In this document: in pieces, positions 47,763 to 58,749 of the stretch | Layout of the letters: every line of letters begins with the position of its first letter | Position numbering within the stretch: position 1 is the stretch's first letter | Assembly: GCA_963402885.1 (NCBI GenBank) | Contig: OY727095.1 | Span: 17,117,001-17,181,000 of the forward strand | DNA length: 64,000 nucleotides | Origin: Antedon bifida | Taxonomy: Eukaryota > Echinodermata > Crinoidea > Comatulida > Antedonidae | Direction of reading: 5' to 3' | Translations under genes and position numbers: made by a program | The notes under the pieces: generated by a model | What the model was told of the DNA's origin: nothing | What the model saw: the letters and a program-made list of their open reading frames with translations, nothing else | The model's database searches: none

Positions 47763-49788
47763 TATGGGCGGAGCCAGAGCCATATATAAAGAGTTACGAC
47801 ATTGGGTTAAAGTCGCATGATACTGTATATAGATCAAATTGTGTCAAAATTATCTCCATTAACACATAGTATAGATTAGGAGCAACAAATACTTTAAACG
47901 TTTTCTTATATTTTTAAAAATGTAATTGAATTTTTTGACGGTGAATTATTGATGTGCACAGTGGCGTATCCAGGATTTTGAAGTTGGGGGGCCGGGAATT
48001 GCCAATTTGCCGACAAAATTAGTGTCATTACCTGTATACACTTGATCAATATATGTTCTAGGATTGCATAGTCATGTTGTCTTATAGGGATAACGATGCA
48101 AAATTAAAACCAAATTAAACATCTGTTAGTCAGTTGTATTAATAAACAATAAAGAAAGAATTACGAAAATCTGACTTGTAGTTTTCGAAATATAGGGTCT
48201 AAAACATCGCCGAAAATGATCGTTTTTAGCCATGAAAGTAAAACAATTTTCGGCCTCAGTCGACAATTCTATTAACTACGCCATTTTTGGTTACAATAAT
48301 TACATATAACTACGTTTTTTAATAATTTATTTTATATATCACCATTGGAAATATCAAGTAAACATGTTATCAAATGCTTATAAAATATATAAAGTTGTTT
48401 ACTTAACGGAATTCGGACAAATTCATTGCTCTAACTTTGTGTAGTAACGATCAGAGAGATGACTTCATGGTACACGCGTGAGAGAAAACATTCCGCTGCG
48501 GGTGATTCGCATCCACCAATCAAATCAGCCAGAATCCAAAATCATTCAACCGTGAACAATGCCAATCACAAGAAAGCTCAGATTTGATTGGCTTACGATG
48601 ACATCATATCACAAAATGGTGGTTTTGTAGTTGAGTCTCACGGAATATTCTGTTCCAAAAATGAAATACATGGATATTTTTTATGGTATGTGTTTTCGGG
48701 TTTTTGGCACTTATAATAACAATATCTTAGAGAAAAAAGCACATGGCATGTGGAACTATATAATCTTAGCGTAGGAAGACATACAAATCCCAAGTCATGA
48801 GAGGCTCAACTGCAAAAACAAGGTTGAATAGGGTAAGGTCACCGGACCGTTCAAAGACTTTTGAGTAAACAATCTAGCACGTAGATGATAAGATATTTTA
48901 ACCACATTTTTTACGTGTTTGGTTGGATGTAATGAAAATAAAAAATAGTTGATCTGAAGGGAATGATATTATATGTAAATAAACAAACATTCAAAAGAAT
49001 TATGTTTACAGTTCAATTATTGTCAGAATAATAGTTTATTCTTATTTGCCTAACTTTATTTTTTTTCCCCGGCACAGGGGAGGCCCGCCCCACCACACCG
49101 CCCCCACCCCCCCACTGGATACGCCACTGGATGTGCAAAGTGTACAGAAGTACTTGCGACAAAGAATAATTGCATGTGCGCTTGCGCTAGTACATTATAA
49201 GATTGATTGATTTTGAATAATTCGCGGTACTAGACGTACCGGTCATTTATTTTGTAACAACAGAATATATATATACAGTATAACTATGTAATATTTTTTA
49301 ATTCATAATGCATGCTCTGCTGACTAAATAAAATAATAGTGTCGTGGATATATTTGTTAATAAACTGAAAAGTGTATGAACAATATTAAAATAATAAAGG
49401 CAAATTATTACAAATGAAATGATGAATGAGTCTTTAAAATGTAATCAAGTTGGCGGCGCACTTTGTGTCAAAAACACAGAGCCATATATAAAGAGGGATG
49501 AATATGTGTGTTATAGCTTTGATTTATCCCAACTTGCATGTAGCATTTATTTTGTTAATTATAAAAAAATATATATAGGCTACCGAATCAAGACCATTAA
49601 TAAAACAAATTACTAAAATAAAAACGGAATCTAAGCATTATTTCATAGATAAAAATAATGCATGAACTACGGGAAAACGCTATACAAAATAAACGAGCAC
49701 GCATGCAGCGTGCAATCTTTGACACAAAATGGCTTCTAATCATTCAATGTTCAACTCTTTATATCTCTGGGCTGAGCCATTTACTCAA
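47763..49788. mobile_element. Possible TIR element hosting a nested hAT
   Basis: The left end 'atgggcggagccagagccat' plus 'atataaagagtt' and the right end 'aactctttatatctctgggc' plus 'tgagccat' form imperfect inverted repeats of about 40 bp. Similar 'agagccatatata' words occur at 49480 and 61405. The hAT-like element at 47959 is inserted inside. Target duplication not clear. Confidence 0.35.
47959..49129. mobile_element. Non-autonomous hAT-like element, 8-bp TSD
   Basis: Termini 'cagtggcgtatccag' (left) and 'ctggatacgccactg' (right) are exact complements, flanked by a perfect 8-bp duplication 'gatgtgca' (47951-47958 and 49130-49137). An 8-bp TSD and CAGTGGCG-type ends are typical of hAT elements. 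1171 bp, no transposase frame. Confidence 0.85.
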
Positions 49789-50224
49789 TTTAAAGGACAC
49801 CTTGCACATTGAGTAGGTAAAGTAATAGGATAACATGTAGAATTACAACTGTAAAATAAAGATGAACACAAAAATTAATCATATAATATAATGTTAGCTT
49901 TATAAAAAAAAGTGCAAATTCATAATATTTTATGTTTTAGGGTAATAATTTGTATTTTGATTACCAGGAATTGTTTAGGTATAAAACACAATTTGTACTA
50001 TAAGGCTAATTAGGAGGCTCTGTTTGTTTAATAGAGGCCTATAGCGTATGCCATTTTATGTTGTGATAATAATATTGATAATATTATTTATAGGCCTACT
50101 GATACTGATTAATTATTGAAAAAGGATATCCGTGGGGAGGCCTATCTTACTTCACATCACATTAATATAACTTTTTTATCATCATGTGAAATATAAAGCA
50201 TTATAACTACAGAACTAAACTACC
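49789..50224. other. No feature seen
   Basis: AT-rich sequence without a recognisable gene or repeat, ending at the 89-bp satellite. Confidence 0.5.
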
Positions 50225-50639
50225 GTATTATACTCCACACAAATACCCTGACTAACACTCAACAGCCCTGGGGAAGCAGTGCATTTTAGTCTATTAATAA
50301 ATGGATCATAAAGTAAGGTAGTACAATACCCCACACAAATACCCTGACTAACAGCCCTGGGGAAGCAGTGTATTTTAGTCTATTAATAAATGGATCATAA
50401 AGTAAGGTAGTACAATACCCCACACAAATACCCTGTCTAACAGCCCTGGGGAAGCAGTGCATTTTAGTCTATTAATAAATGAATCATAAAGTAAGGTAGT
50501 ACAATACCCCACACAAATACCCTGTCTAACAGCCCTGGGGAAGCAGTGCATTTTAGTCTATTAATAAATGGATCATAAAGTAAGGTAGTACAATACCCCA
50601 CACAAATACCCTGACTAACAGCCCTGGGGAAGCAGTGTA
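50225..50639. repeat. 89-bp satellite, left block
   Basis: About 4.6 units with 'cagccctgg' at 50262, 50352, 50441, 50530 and 50619 (period 89-90). It continues on the other side of the retrotransposon at 54568. The open frame at 50464-50682 is a by-product of this repeat. Confidence 0.9.
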
Positions 50640-50819
50640 TGTAGTGGTTCTCCCTTGACACAACAATAAAGTACTGACACACAACTTATCTTTAAACTAT
50701 AACTTTAATGTATTCCAAGTATACGATTGTATCGCCATGTTATGTGTGTCTTATCAAGAGTCGCCATAGGTGGCGCTATACTAGTTTTATTAGTTATTTT
50801 ATTAATTAGTATCATTACA
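50640..50819 (-). repeat. 3' LTR of the gypsy-type element
   Basis: On the minus strand it starts TGTAATGATACTAATT and ends GAACCACTACA (TG...CA), 180 bp. The polypurine tract GAAGAGGGAAGG lies directly before it (50820-50831). The other edge meets the satellite. A short LTR; no matching 5' LTR in the window. Confidence 0.8.
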
Positions 50820-53800
50820 CCTTCCCTCTTCAAATGAAGTGGTTATTAACTTTTATTTTGTGTTTATGTTCTGTATGATTTATTAAAGTACTTTGGGTTT
50901 GGTTTTGGTATGCGGTCACTTCTACGCAATGTTGTAGTTGTGTTGCTTGCTTCTGAGTGACTTTTCTGCTTTTGTGCTTTTGATTGATTTTGCTGCTCAT
51001 CTTCCTCCTCCTCTTCAGTTTCAGTTGTGGTGGTTGGTTGAGTTTTGAGAAGATGTTTCCGGTTTCGTCTGATGAGTTCTCCAGTTTCTGTTTTAACTAT
51101 ATATGATCTGTTAGGCAAAATTTTTGTTACAATTCCTGTCTTTGCCCATAGTGGCCTGCTAGCTGTTGGTTTATCCATGTTCTGCACTCTCACTGTGTCT
51201 CCTACTTGTAGAGGTTCCATTGCCTTTTGTGTAGATTTTTTGTCAAAGTTTTTCTTTTGCCGCTGTTTCAACTGCATTGTCTTTTTCTTCAATGACTCTG
51301 TTTCTACAATTTTCGGTTTAAGTAGGGTAGGGTTTATAGGCAGATTGGACTTAATTTTTCTGTTGAAGAGTAGCTCTGCTGGAGACACTCCATGTTCAAG
51401 CGGTGTACTTCTATATACTTGTAAAGCCATATGTAGATCTTCACTACTATCTTTTACTTTACGGATCATAGTTTTCACTATTTTGACGGCGTTTTCTGCT
51501 TGTCCATTGCTTGCAGGATGATGAGGGCTTGAAGTTGTGTGCTTAAAATTCCACAATTCTGCAAACTCTCTGAACTCCCTACTGGCAAACTGTGGACCAT
51601 TATCACTGATCAATTCGATTGCTGTACCATGTCGAGCAAAGATCGATTTGATGTTTTTTATTACACTTTTACTTGTTGTATTAGTGAGAGTAGCCATCTC
51701 AATATATTGTGAGTAATAGTCAACTACTACGATATAATCTTTGTTGTTGAGCTCAAACAGATCAGCACCAACCTTTTCCCATGGTCGGGATGCTAGCTTA
51801 TGCTGTTGCAGTGGCTCTGTTGATTGCCGTTCTCTGTATTTAATGCAAGTTGAGCATTTCTCTATCATCTGGTCGATCTCTTTATTTATATTTGGCCAGT
51901 ACAACACCTCTCTTGCTCTACGTTTGCACTTTTCTCTACCCAGATGACCTTCATGTATCTTATGAAGCATCAAACGTTGGAGACAGACGGGAATGACAAC
52001 TCTTCTTCCTTTGAATATGATACCACAACTCACTGACAACTCGTCTCTATAGTTCCAGAACTCGGTAATGTTTGAGGGACATTGTTTTCGCTTTTCTGGC
52101 CATCCTTCTAGAATTGTTTGTCTTAGTTGTGTGAGGGTAGCATCACCTTCAGTTGCAGTTTTTATGTTCTGCATCTGATTTGGTGCTACCGGTAGCGATG
52201 TCAGTATCATGTTGATATATGCCTCAATGTCATCTTCTAAGTGTTGATCTTCTTCAGCTACAGTGGTCTTGTCCACAGCTCGTGAAAGTGCGTCTGCTGC
52301 CCATAGCTCTTTACCTGGAGTATAGGTTAGGTTTAGATCATATTTCTGAAGCCTAATGCGCATTCTTTGAAGTCTGAGTGGGCTGTCAGCAAGTGGTTTT
52401 TTAAAGATGGAGATAAGGGGCTTGTGGTCAGTTTCTGCTATTACCTTTTGGCCAAAAAGAAACTGGTGGAATCTTTCGCAGGCAAATGTAAGTGCTAGGC
52501 ACTCCTTCTCAATCTGAGCATAACGTATTTCTGCATCTGTCATTGACCGAGATGCATATGCAACAGGTGCCCAGTCATTGTTATGTCTCTGTTGTAGCAG
52601 AACTGCACCAATTCCATCCTTAGATGCATCAGCTGATATCTTGCATATCTTTGTTGGATCATAAAATGTGAGCACTGGGCTCGAAGTCAGAGCTGACTTA
52701 ACATTCAACCATGCCTTTTCTTGAGCTTCCAGCCACACCCAGTCATTTTTGTCAATCAGGAGCTGACGTAGTGGTGCTGTCTTCACTGACAATTCAGGTA
52801 AGAACTTCGCTAGATAATTGGCCATTCCAAGAAATCTTTGAAGAGCTTGCTTGTCAGTTGGTCTTTCCATATTGTTAATGGCTCTTACTTTACTAGGATA
52901 CGGTCGGATACCCTTATCTGTAATCAAGTCACCTAAGAAGATTAGTTTGTTCACTCCAAACTCACACTTTTTTCTGTTGAGCTTCAGGTTAGCTTTCTGT
53001 GCTGTATCTAGCACTTGCTTGAGTCTCTGATCATGTTCGTTTTGTGTAGATCCCCACACGATTATATCATCCATCATCGTGTTTACTCCATCAATCTTTT
53101 CAAATAGTCGATGGACACGTTGATGATATGCCTCAGGCGCCATATTTAGACCAAATGGTAATCTGCGATAGACATATCTCCCGTATGGTGTGATGAAACA
53201 TGTTAGTTTTGAACTTTCCTTGTCCAATTTAATTTGCCAGAAGCCTGATGAAGCATCTAGCTTGCTAAACACCTTTGCCCCTGCAAATTCTGCCATGATT
53301 TCTTCACGTGACGGCAACTTAAAATGTTCCCTTTTTATCGCTTGATTAAGATCTCTTGGGTCCAGGCAAACTCTAATGTCACCATTTTTTTTCTTGACAG
53401 TTACTAAGCTGCTGACCCAATCAGTTGGTTCCTCTTGTTTTTCAATTACTCCAATTTTTTCCATTCTATCTAATTCTTTCTTGACGTTTCCACGTAGTTT
53501 GAATGGAATTTTTCGACAAGCATGTTGTACCGGTGCCACTGACGTATCCACATGTACTTTGTGTTCTGTTGGCATACACCCTAAGCCAATAAAAACATCT
53601 TTATATTGGTCTACTATTCTGTGCGTATGTAGGTCATCCATATCAACATTCCATGCAGCTTTAATCAGTTGCAGTTGCTGGCATGCTTTAAGACCTAACA
53701 CTGGTTGATGTTGCTTTGTAGAGCTGGCATCAATTGTGGTCACAAGGAACGAAAGCTTTGCATTACGTCCTTTGTACGCTACTTTAGTAGTACAGCTACC

Positions 53801-54567
53801 ATCTATCGGTATAATGGTACCGGAGTATCCTCTAATTTTTACATCAGATCTGTCAAGTGGAGGTTTATCTATCAGCTTTCTGTAGAAATTAGCAGGGAGG
53901 ATATTTACCTGTGCTCCAGTATCTAATTTGAATGGCACTTCTACACCACCAATTGTCATCGTAAGAACCCAATCTGTATCATCATGCACTGTATTTAGTT
54001 CTAGTTCCACGGTATCTAGGAGAAGATCTATTTCTTCATCGGACTCACTTACTGTTTGAACTGATTTGGTTCGACAACACTTGGCCCAGTGGTTGAGACC
54101 ATGGCATTTATTACATTTTTTACCCCATGCTGGGCATGACTTTGGAGGATGTGTTGTGCCACATCGTTGGCATTTTTTTCCATTGGTAGGTCTGTGTTTG
54201 TTATGCCCGCCAGTTTTTTGTGACCTTCTATGTGACCTCACCATGTCTACGGGTTTGTCGGGGCTCATTACACTGAGACTGGTTTGCGATGTTTCATGTG
54301 TCAGGCCAATTTGTATAGCTTTCGCCAGTGTCAGCTCATCACCTTCCTCTAGACACCTTTCCTGCACTCGTTTATGCTTTGAACGCAGGACGATGGCGTC
54401 CCGTAACATTCTGTCTTCATCCTGAAACCCGCATGCCTTAACCAGTACACGCATGTCTGTGAGAAAGTTGTTAAAGGTTTCTCCATCTCTTTGAATTCTG
54501 TTGTTAAATTCAACAGTGGCTCGTATTTCGTTTCCTTTGGGCTTTGTATAAGCCTTAAATTTAAGCC
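50640..54567 (-). mobile_element. 5'-truncated Ty3/gypsy LTR retrotransposon
   Basis: Contains part of gag, all of pol, the polypurine tract (50820-50831) and the 3' LTR. The 5' LTR, primer-binding site and start of gag are missing: at about 54567 the gag coding sequence runs straight into satellite DNA ('taaaagtaaggtagtac'). Loss could come from truncation or from recombination between satellite copies. Inserted in the 89-bp satellite. Confidence 0.85.
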
Positions 54568-54634
54568 TTAAAAGTAAGGTAGTACAATACCCCACACAAA
54601 TACCCTGACTAACAGCCCTAGGGAAGCAGTGCAT
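50864..54634 (-). CDS. Gag-pol polyprotein, 5'-truncated, single open frame
   Basis: 1256 residues without stop or frameshift. Approximate order: gag C-terminal part to about 150; two zinc knuckles 155-188 (CQRCGTTHPPKSC and CNKCHGLNHWAKC); protease with LDTGA at 237-241; reverse transcriptase about 380-560 with LPFGLNMAP and MMDD (520-523) at the active site; RNase H about 665-790 (SADAS); integrase zinc domain HEGHLG...CSTC (894-930); integrase core with D958, D1011 (SDNGPQF) and E1047 (GQAENAV). The C-terminal tail is Glu/Gln-rich. About the first 20 residues come from satellite DNA, so the apparent start is false. The gag-pol fusion without frameshift resembles Mag/K02A2.6-like elements of invertebrates. 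The open frame suggests a young copy. Confidence 0.9.
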   Translation of the reverse strand: MHCFPRAVSQGICVGYCTTLLLRLKFKAYTKPKGNEIRATVEFNNRIQRDGETFNNFLTDMRVLVKACGFQDEDRMLRDAIVLRSKHKRVQERCLEEGDELTLAKAIQIGLTHETSQTSLSVMSPDKPVDMVRSHRRSQKTGGHNKHRPTNGKKCQRCGTTHPPKSCPAWGKKCNKCHGLNHWAKCCRTKSVQTVSESDEEIDLLLDTVELELNTVHDDTDWVLTMTIGGVEVPFKLDTGAQVNILPANFYRKLIDKPPLDRSDVKIRGYSGTIIPIDGSCTTKVAYKGRNAKLSFLVTTIDASSTKQHQPVLGLKACQQLQLIKAAWNVDMDDLHTHRIVDQYKDVFIGLGCMPTEHKVHVDTSVAPVQHACRKIPFKLRGNVKKELDRMEKIGVIEKQEEPTDWVSSLVTVKKKNGDIRVCLDPRDLNQAIKREHFKLPSREEIMAEFAGAKVFSKLDASSGFWQIKLDKESSKLTCFITPYGRYVYRRLPFGLNMAPEAYHQRVHRLFEKIDGVNTMMDDIIVWGSTQNEHDQRLKQVLDTAQKANLKLNRKKCEFGVNKLIFLGDLITDKGIRPYPSKVRAINNMERPTDKQALQRFLGMANYLAKFLPELSVKTAPLRQLLIDKNDWVWLEAQEKAWLNVKSALTSSPVLTFYDPTKICKISADASKDGIGAVLLQQRHNNDWAPVAYASRSMTDAEIRYAQIEKECLALTFACERFHQFLFGQKVIAETDHKPLISIFKKPLADSPLRLQRMRIRLQKYDLNLTYTPGKELWAADALSRAVDKTTVAEEDQHLEDDIEAYINMILTSLPVAPNQMQNIKTATEGDATLTQLRQTILEGWPEKRKQCPSNITEFWNYRDELSVSCGIIFKGRRVVIPVCLQRLMLHKIHEGHLGREKCKRRAREVLYWPNINKEIDQMIEKCSTCIKYRERQSTEPLQQHKLASRPWEKVGADLFELNNKDYIVVVDYYSQYIEMATLTNTTSKSVIKNIKSIFARHGTAIELISDNGPQFASREFREFAELWNFKHTTSSPHHPASNGQAENAVKIVKTMIRKVKDSSEDLHMALQVYRSTPLEHGVSPAELLFNRKIKSNLPINPTLLKPKIVETESLKKKTMQLKQRQKKNFDKKSTQKAMEPLQVGDTVRVQNMDKPTASRPLWAKTGIVTKILPNRSYIVKTETGELIRRNRKHLLKTQPTTTTETEEEEEDEQQNQSKAQKQKSHSEASNTTTTLRRSDRIPKPNPKYFNKSYRT

Positions 54635-55125
54635 TTTAGTCTATTAATAAATGGATCATAAAGTAAGGTAGTACAATACCCCACACAAATACCCTGACTA
54701 ACAGCCCTAGGGAAGCAGTGCATTTTAGTCTATTAATAAATGGATCATAAAGTAAGGTAGTACAATACCCCACACAAGTACCCCACACAAATACCCTGTC
54801 TAACAGCCCTGGGGAAGCAGTGCATTTTAGTCTATTATAAATGGATCATAAAGTAAGGTAGTACAATACCCCACACAAATACCCTGACTAACAGCCCTGG
54901 GGAAGCAGTGCATTTTAGTCTATTAATAAATGGATCATAAAGTAAGGTAGTACAATACCCCACACAAATACCCTGACTAACAGCCCTGGGGAAGCAGTGC
55001 ATTTTAGTCTATTAATAAATGGATCATAAAGTAAGGTAGTACAATACCCCACACAAATACCCTGTCTAACAGCCCTGGGGAAGCAGTGCATTTTAGTCTA
55101 TTAATATATGGATCATAAAGTAATA
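54568..55125. repeat. 89-bp satellite, right block
   Basis: About six units of the same 89-bp repeat as at 50225, with one unit carrying an extra 'cacacaagtacc' duplication near 54775. The two blocks were presumably one array before the retrotransposon arrived. Confidence 0.9.
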
Positions 55126-56195
55126 ACCAAACATTTCTATAACCTTTGTACATGTTTCAAACAATCAGATGATTTTTACTTTATCTTTTGTTTAAATACA
55201 AAGTTAATATTAAACTGACGTTAATGATTTGTTTGGCTGTATCTAGGGGCAACAGGCAAACAGTAAAACACAAACACACAACGGTCATTAACAATAATCA
55301 GGCCCCTTGTTTTTCTCAAAGTACAAAAACAATCCTGGCTAAAAAGATTCTGAGATAAAACACAATTCCTGATCAACTCCTACTGAACAATTACAGTACT
55401 TTTTTTCATAAGAAAAATCTCTGACAAAAATTGTTTTAGCTATGAAATTGTCAAACATTGAGTATGTTATATACAGAAAAATTATTAAAACATAATTTAT
55501 CCTCTTTTAGTTCTCTAGTTTCACATTTTTCTATTTTCTATTTCTTACTCAAAATGGGTTTGTTTCTACAAAGAAGAAATTAAATTTCTTTAAATAAAAT
55601 GTCATGAGGATTTTTTTCGACGTAGCCTCAGTGGCAAAGCCTTTGCACTTTATTTTCTTCTAAACTTGTGTAGTTTGCTTGGTTCACTTTCCCAAAAGTA
55701 TTTAGGCTATAAAGATTTCCTATACAAATTTTGTTTTTTTTTAGTGTCCAAACATAGTACTACACACTGTATTCTAAAACAGACCTAATCTTTTACTTTG
55801 CTGTTGACTAGCTAGTTCTAATTTGAAAGTCATGTCATTAATTAATTGGTTTTAATGACATTTTATGCATTTGCTGCAATTGTGTCATCCATTCTGATAC
55901 AAGTCCTCACACGCTAAGTGGGTGTTAAAACAGGTATTCTCAATACCTTAATTTAGTCATGTGGTATCCCATGTTAGATCTGGTTGATTGAGCTCTCTTC
56001 TTTCGGTTTCATGGGTCACTATATTTGTCAAAATTGGTCTTATTTGAAATTTTATTTTTGGTTAATCTTCTTTTGGGCTACAGGGACCTCTAATAAGTAA
56101 TTTGTTATCTCACATTTGATCTGGTCTGGTTCAGGGGCTATATACAGTCATAAGACTTCAGCAAGCATTTATTATCTTTTTTATTTTTTGTACAT
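55126..56195. other. No gene seen
   Basis: AT-rich sequence. 'gtagcctcagtggcaaagcc' at about 55624 is faintly like a tRNA box A and could mark an old SINE; there is no further support. Confidence 0.4.
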
Positions 56196-56361
56196 ATTGC
56201 TCTGGTCGGACAGTTTATATGATAAAAAGTTAATTATAACATTTATACAGAAAACCAGGGTAGAAATTGTTATTATTAATGATTTGTTTGTTTTGTTTAT
56301 TGAGTTCCTGTTATACAATTTGTTCTTATGATAAAAAGTTCATTATAACACATATACAGAA

Positions 56362-57206
56362 CAGGGGCGGTCGCAGGGCTATTTTAAGGGGGTTGCCCAA
56401 GAGTCCAGGGCCATAATAGAAACCAAGTATTTGCACCATGGGGCCTGTGACGAAGCGAATTTTGTTAAATGACACCTCTAGGTGGCCGGAAATGGTACAC
56501 TCGCACATAAAATTCACGAGAAAATGGCACCTCTAGTTTTCGCCGGAAATGACACTCTAATATCTATCAGCAGTATTTATCCCGCCTATTTTTTCCGCCG
56601 GTAAAACACATGCGACTATGGATAACATTTTTTTTGCGTTCAATATGAACGTCAGAGGAAGTCCCCGACGAAGGTACTGCCGGTAAGGTAATATTATTCT
56701 AGCAATTATGATCCATTAATACAAATTAATTACTAGGCCTATAAATTAATAATTTAAACAAGTTAGATAAAAAATGTGAAGCTGCTACTATAAATATATT
56801 GAGCAAAACGTTGAATTGTATTATTTTGAAATAAATGCTAAGTAAGTCAGTAAAACCACAATTTCCAAATTCATTTTCATTTATCCACTATACTGTAACT
56901 GTTATTTCAAAGTTCGGAACGTTCATAATTACTACAGAAATGCGGCCTAATTTTACGGACGTAGAGAAACGAAAAAATAAAATCCACTGGCCGCCGTTAA
57001 ATTGTGCGCGCACGGTTAATTTTACTCTACAGTCAATCAATTTACATATAGACTCTTCCAAACCTGGACTTCTATAACGACATTAATGGTTAATATATAT
57101 GATGAAATGGGATCTAAATTTTAATTTAGTGGCAGAAAAAAACATTTAGTATGAAATTAAGTGTGTTGCCCGGGCAACTGGGGCAACACCCCTGCGTCCG
57201 CCCCTG
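56362..57206. mobile_element. TIR element 'caggggcgg...', 5-bp TSD
   Basis: The left end 'caggggcggtcgcaggg' and the right end 'cctgcgtccgcccctg' are inverted repeats with one mismatch. The target 'cagaa' is duplicated (56357-56361 and 57207-57211), shown by the undisturbed site near 56248. 845 bp, non-coding. The ends are hAT-like, but the 5-bp duplication is shorter than the usual 8, so the superfamily is open. Confidence 0.75.
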
Positions 57207-57235
57207 CAGAAAACCAGGGTAGAAATGTATTATTA

Positions 57236-57737
57236 GGGAGGTTTCGCAACCTTACGAATACGATAACGAAAACGGATACGTCACACATTTGTGAAACTTT
57301 TGAGCTGATCCCCATTTCATATTCGTAAAGCGTATTCGTGTTGACGAATATCACCAGTCATATTCGTAACTACAAAACGAGTATAGTTTTTGATCTATTT
57401 TGCACACTTTGCATTTGAATCAGGAATGATTCATGATTATAATATAATTATAGATTTATTGAAAGTAATTTGCTAAAGTAATTTACTAAAATGCCAGGTA
57501 AATTTTGATAAATAGCAGTTTTTAAAGTCCTCACTCGCTTTGATGTTACGCTAGGCCTAGGCAGCCAAGCAACACGTACCTGCCGCTTCGCTCAAATTTA
57601 CCGCAGTCATATTTTGGACGGCGCCCTCAATATTTCGTTGCCATGCGAAACAGATTTTTCCTGGCTTACGAATAACGAATACGTGTGTTTGACGTATCCG
57701 TTTTGGTTATCGTATTCGTAAGATTGCGAAACCTCCC
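57236..57737. mobile_element. Mariner-type MITE, copy 2
   Basis: Same family as 5944-6423, opposite orientation, 502 bp. Ends 'gggaggtttcgcaacc' and 'ttgcgaaacctccc', flanked by TA (57234-57235 and 57738-57739). Comparison with the empty site 'tattattaatgattt' (about 56270-56285) shows that only TA was duplicated. The minus-strand frame at 57157 overlaps it and is not a gene. Confidence 0.85.
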
Positions 57738-57790
57738 TAATGATTTGTTTGTTTTGGTTATTGAGTTCCTGTTATACAATTTGTTATAGA

Positions 57791-58749
57791 TAATCTTAAA
57801 CCATAGATTTAATATTAACATTGTATTCTAATGTTCAACAAAGATAATAAATAGAACACACAGCTGTTTACTTGGTACTACTGTATTACCATTTTGGTTA
57901 TTTACACAGAGTGATAATAAAATGAAATATGTCAATACTCTGTCATTGTACACTACTATTACTAGTGATAATGAATAGGATGATAGTGAGTGGGTTAACA
58001 ATGCCACTACCTAACCCTAGTTCGAAATGATCAAAAGCATGGCATAGCAGATAGATTGTGGAGCGCCATATGAATACCAAAATTAAAGGTGACTGATATC
58101 CACTTAAACCAATATAAGTGAATGTACACTAGTTTGTTATTAAATATGTTTTATTAAATGTTTTATTTATTTATTTTTATTTCAAAAATATTTTATGAGG
58201 GTGGTCCATCCAGCCGAAGCTGACCATTAGGGACCCTCACAAAAATACAATATGACGATGTAGCAATATAAATTAAATTAAAAGAAATCAAATTTATATA
58301 TATTAATATTATCATAATTCTATTTAATATGACAAATCAAGTCTTCTTTAGTCTTTATACATCCGCGGGCATCCATGCTCTGTTACAAATTTCTAATGCA
58401 AAAATCGCAGATTACTCATTCTTGTGATATATATATTCACCGTTTTTACGCTCAGCTGGTCACGACTGTTTGTCTGCAAGATGGCTTCGGTAGCACAAAA
58501 ATTGTTTATTGATTTGAGTTGTAAGAGTCATTTAGACCATACATTTTTATTTTGTGCCCGATCGTCTCTTGTCCCAATCGTCTTACAACATTATTGGGCT
58601 CTCCGATCGCCTGGGCCTGATCGTCTGTGGTCCCGATCAACCGTCTATTGCACCCCTAACTAGTCTAGCCTAGTACAAGAGACTAGAGAGATTAGTAGGC
58701 CTAGATAGAAGGTTAGGCCTGACCCTAGCTGGCCTCTAGGGCCTAGGCC
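57791..58749. other. No gene seen
   Basis: AT-rich sequence. A fragment at 58195-58250 ('gagggtggtccatccagccg', then 'gggaccctcacaaaa') looks like a dispersed-repeat end with 'gagggt'/'accctc' inverted tips. The 79-residue plus-strand frame at 58424 has no recognisable domain. Confidence 0.4.

Larger units (their letters stand above)
56200..57790. repeat. Small tandem duplication with two nested insertions
   Basis: Copy 1 (about 56200-56325) is uninterrupted: 'gataaaaagttaattataac', 'cagaaaaccagggtagaaat', 'tattattaatgatttgtttg', 'gagttcctgttatacaattt'. Copy 2 starts at 56326 with the same order but is split by an element at 56362-57206 and a MITE at 57236-57737, resuming at 57740. Copy 1 acts as an empty site for both insertions. 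Confidence 0.85.

Noticed and set aside
50464-50682. 72-residue minus-strand frame
   Set aside because: Read out of the 89-bp satellite plus the LTR edge; repeats itself with the satellite period.
51045-54425. Several plus-strand open frames of 68-158 residues
   Set aside because: They lie opposite the gypsy-type pol frame and mirror its codon pattern.
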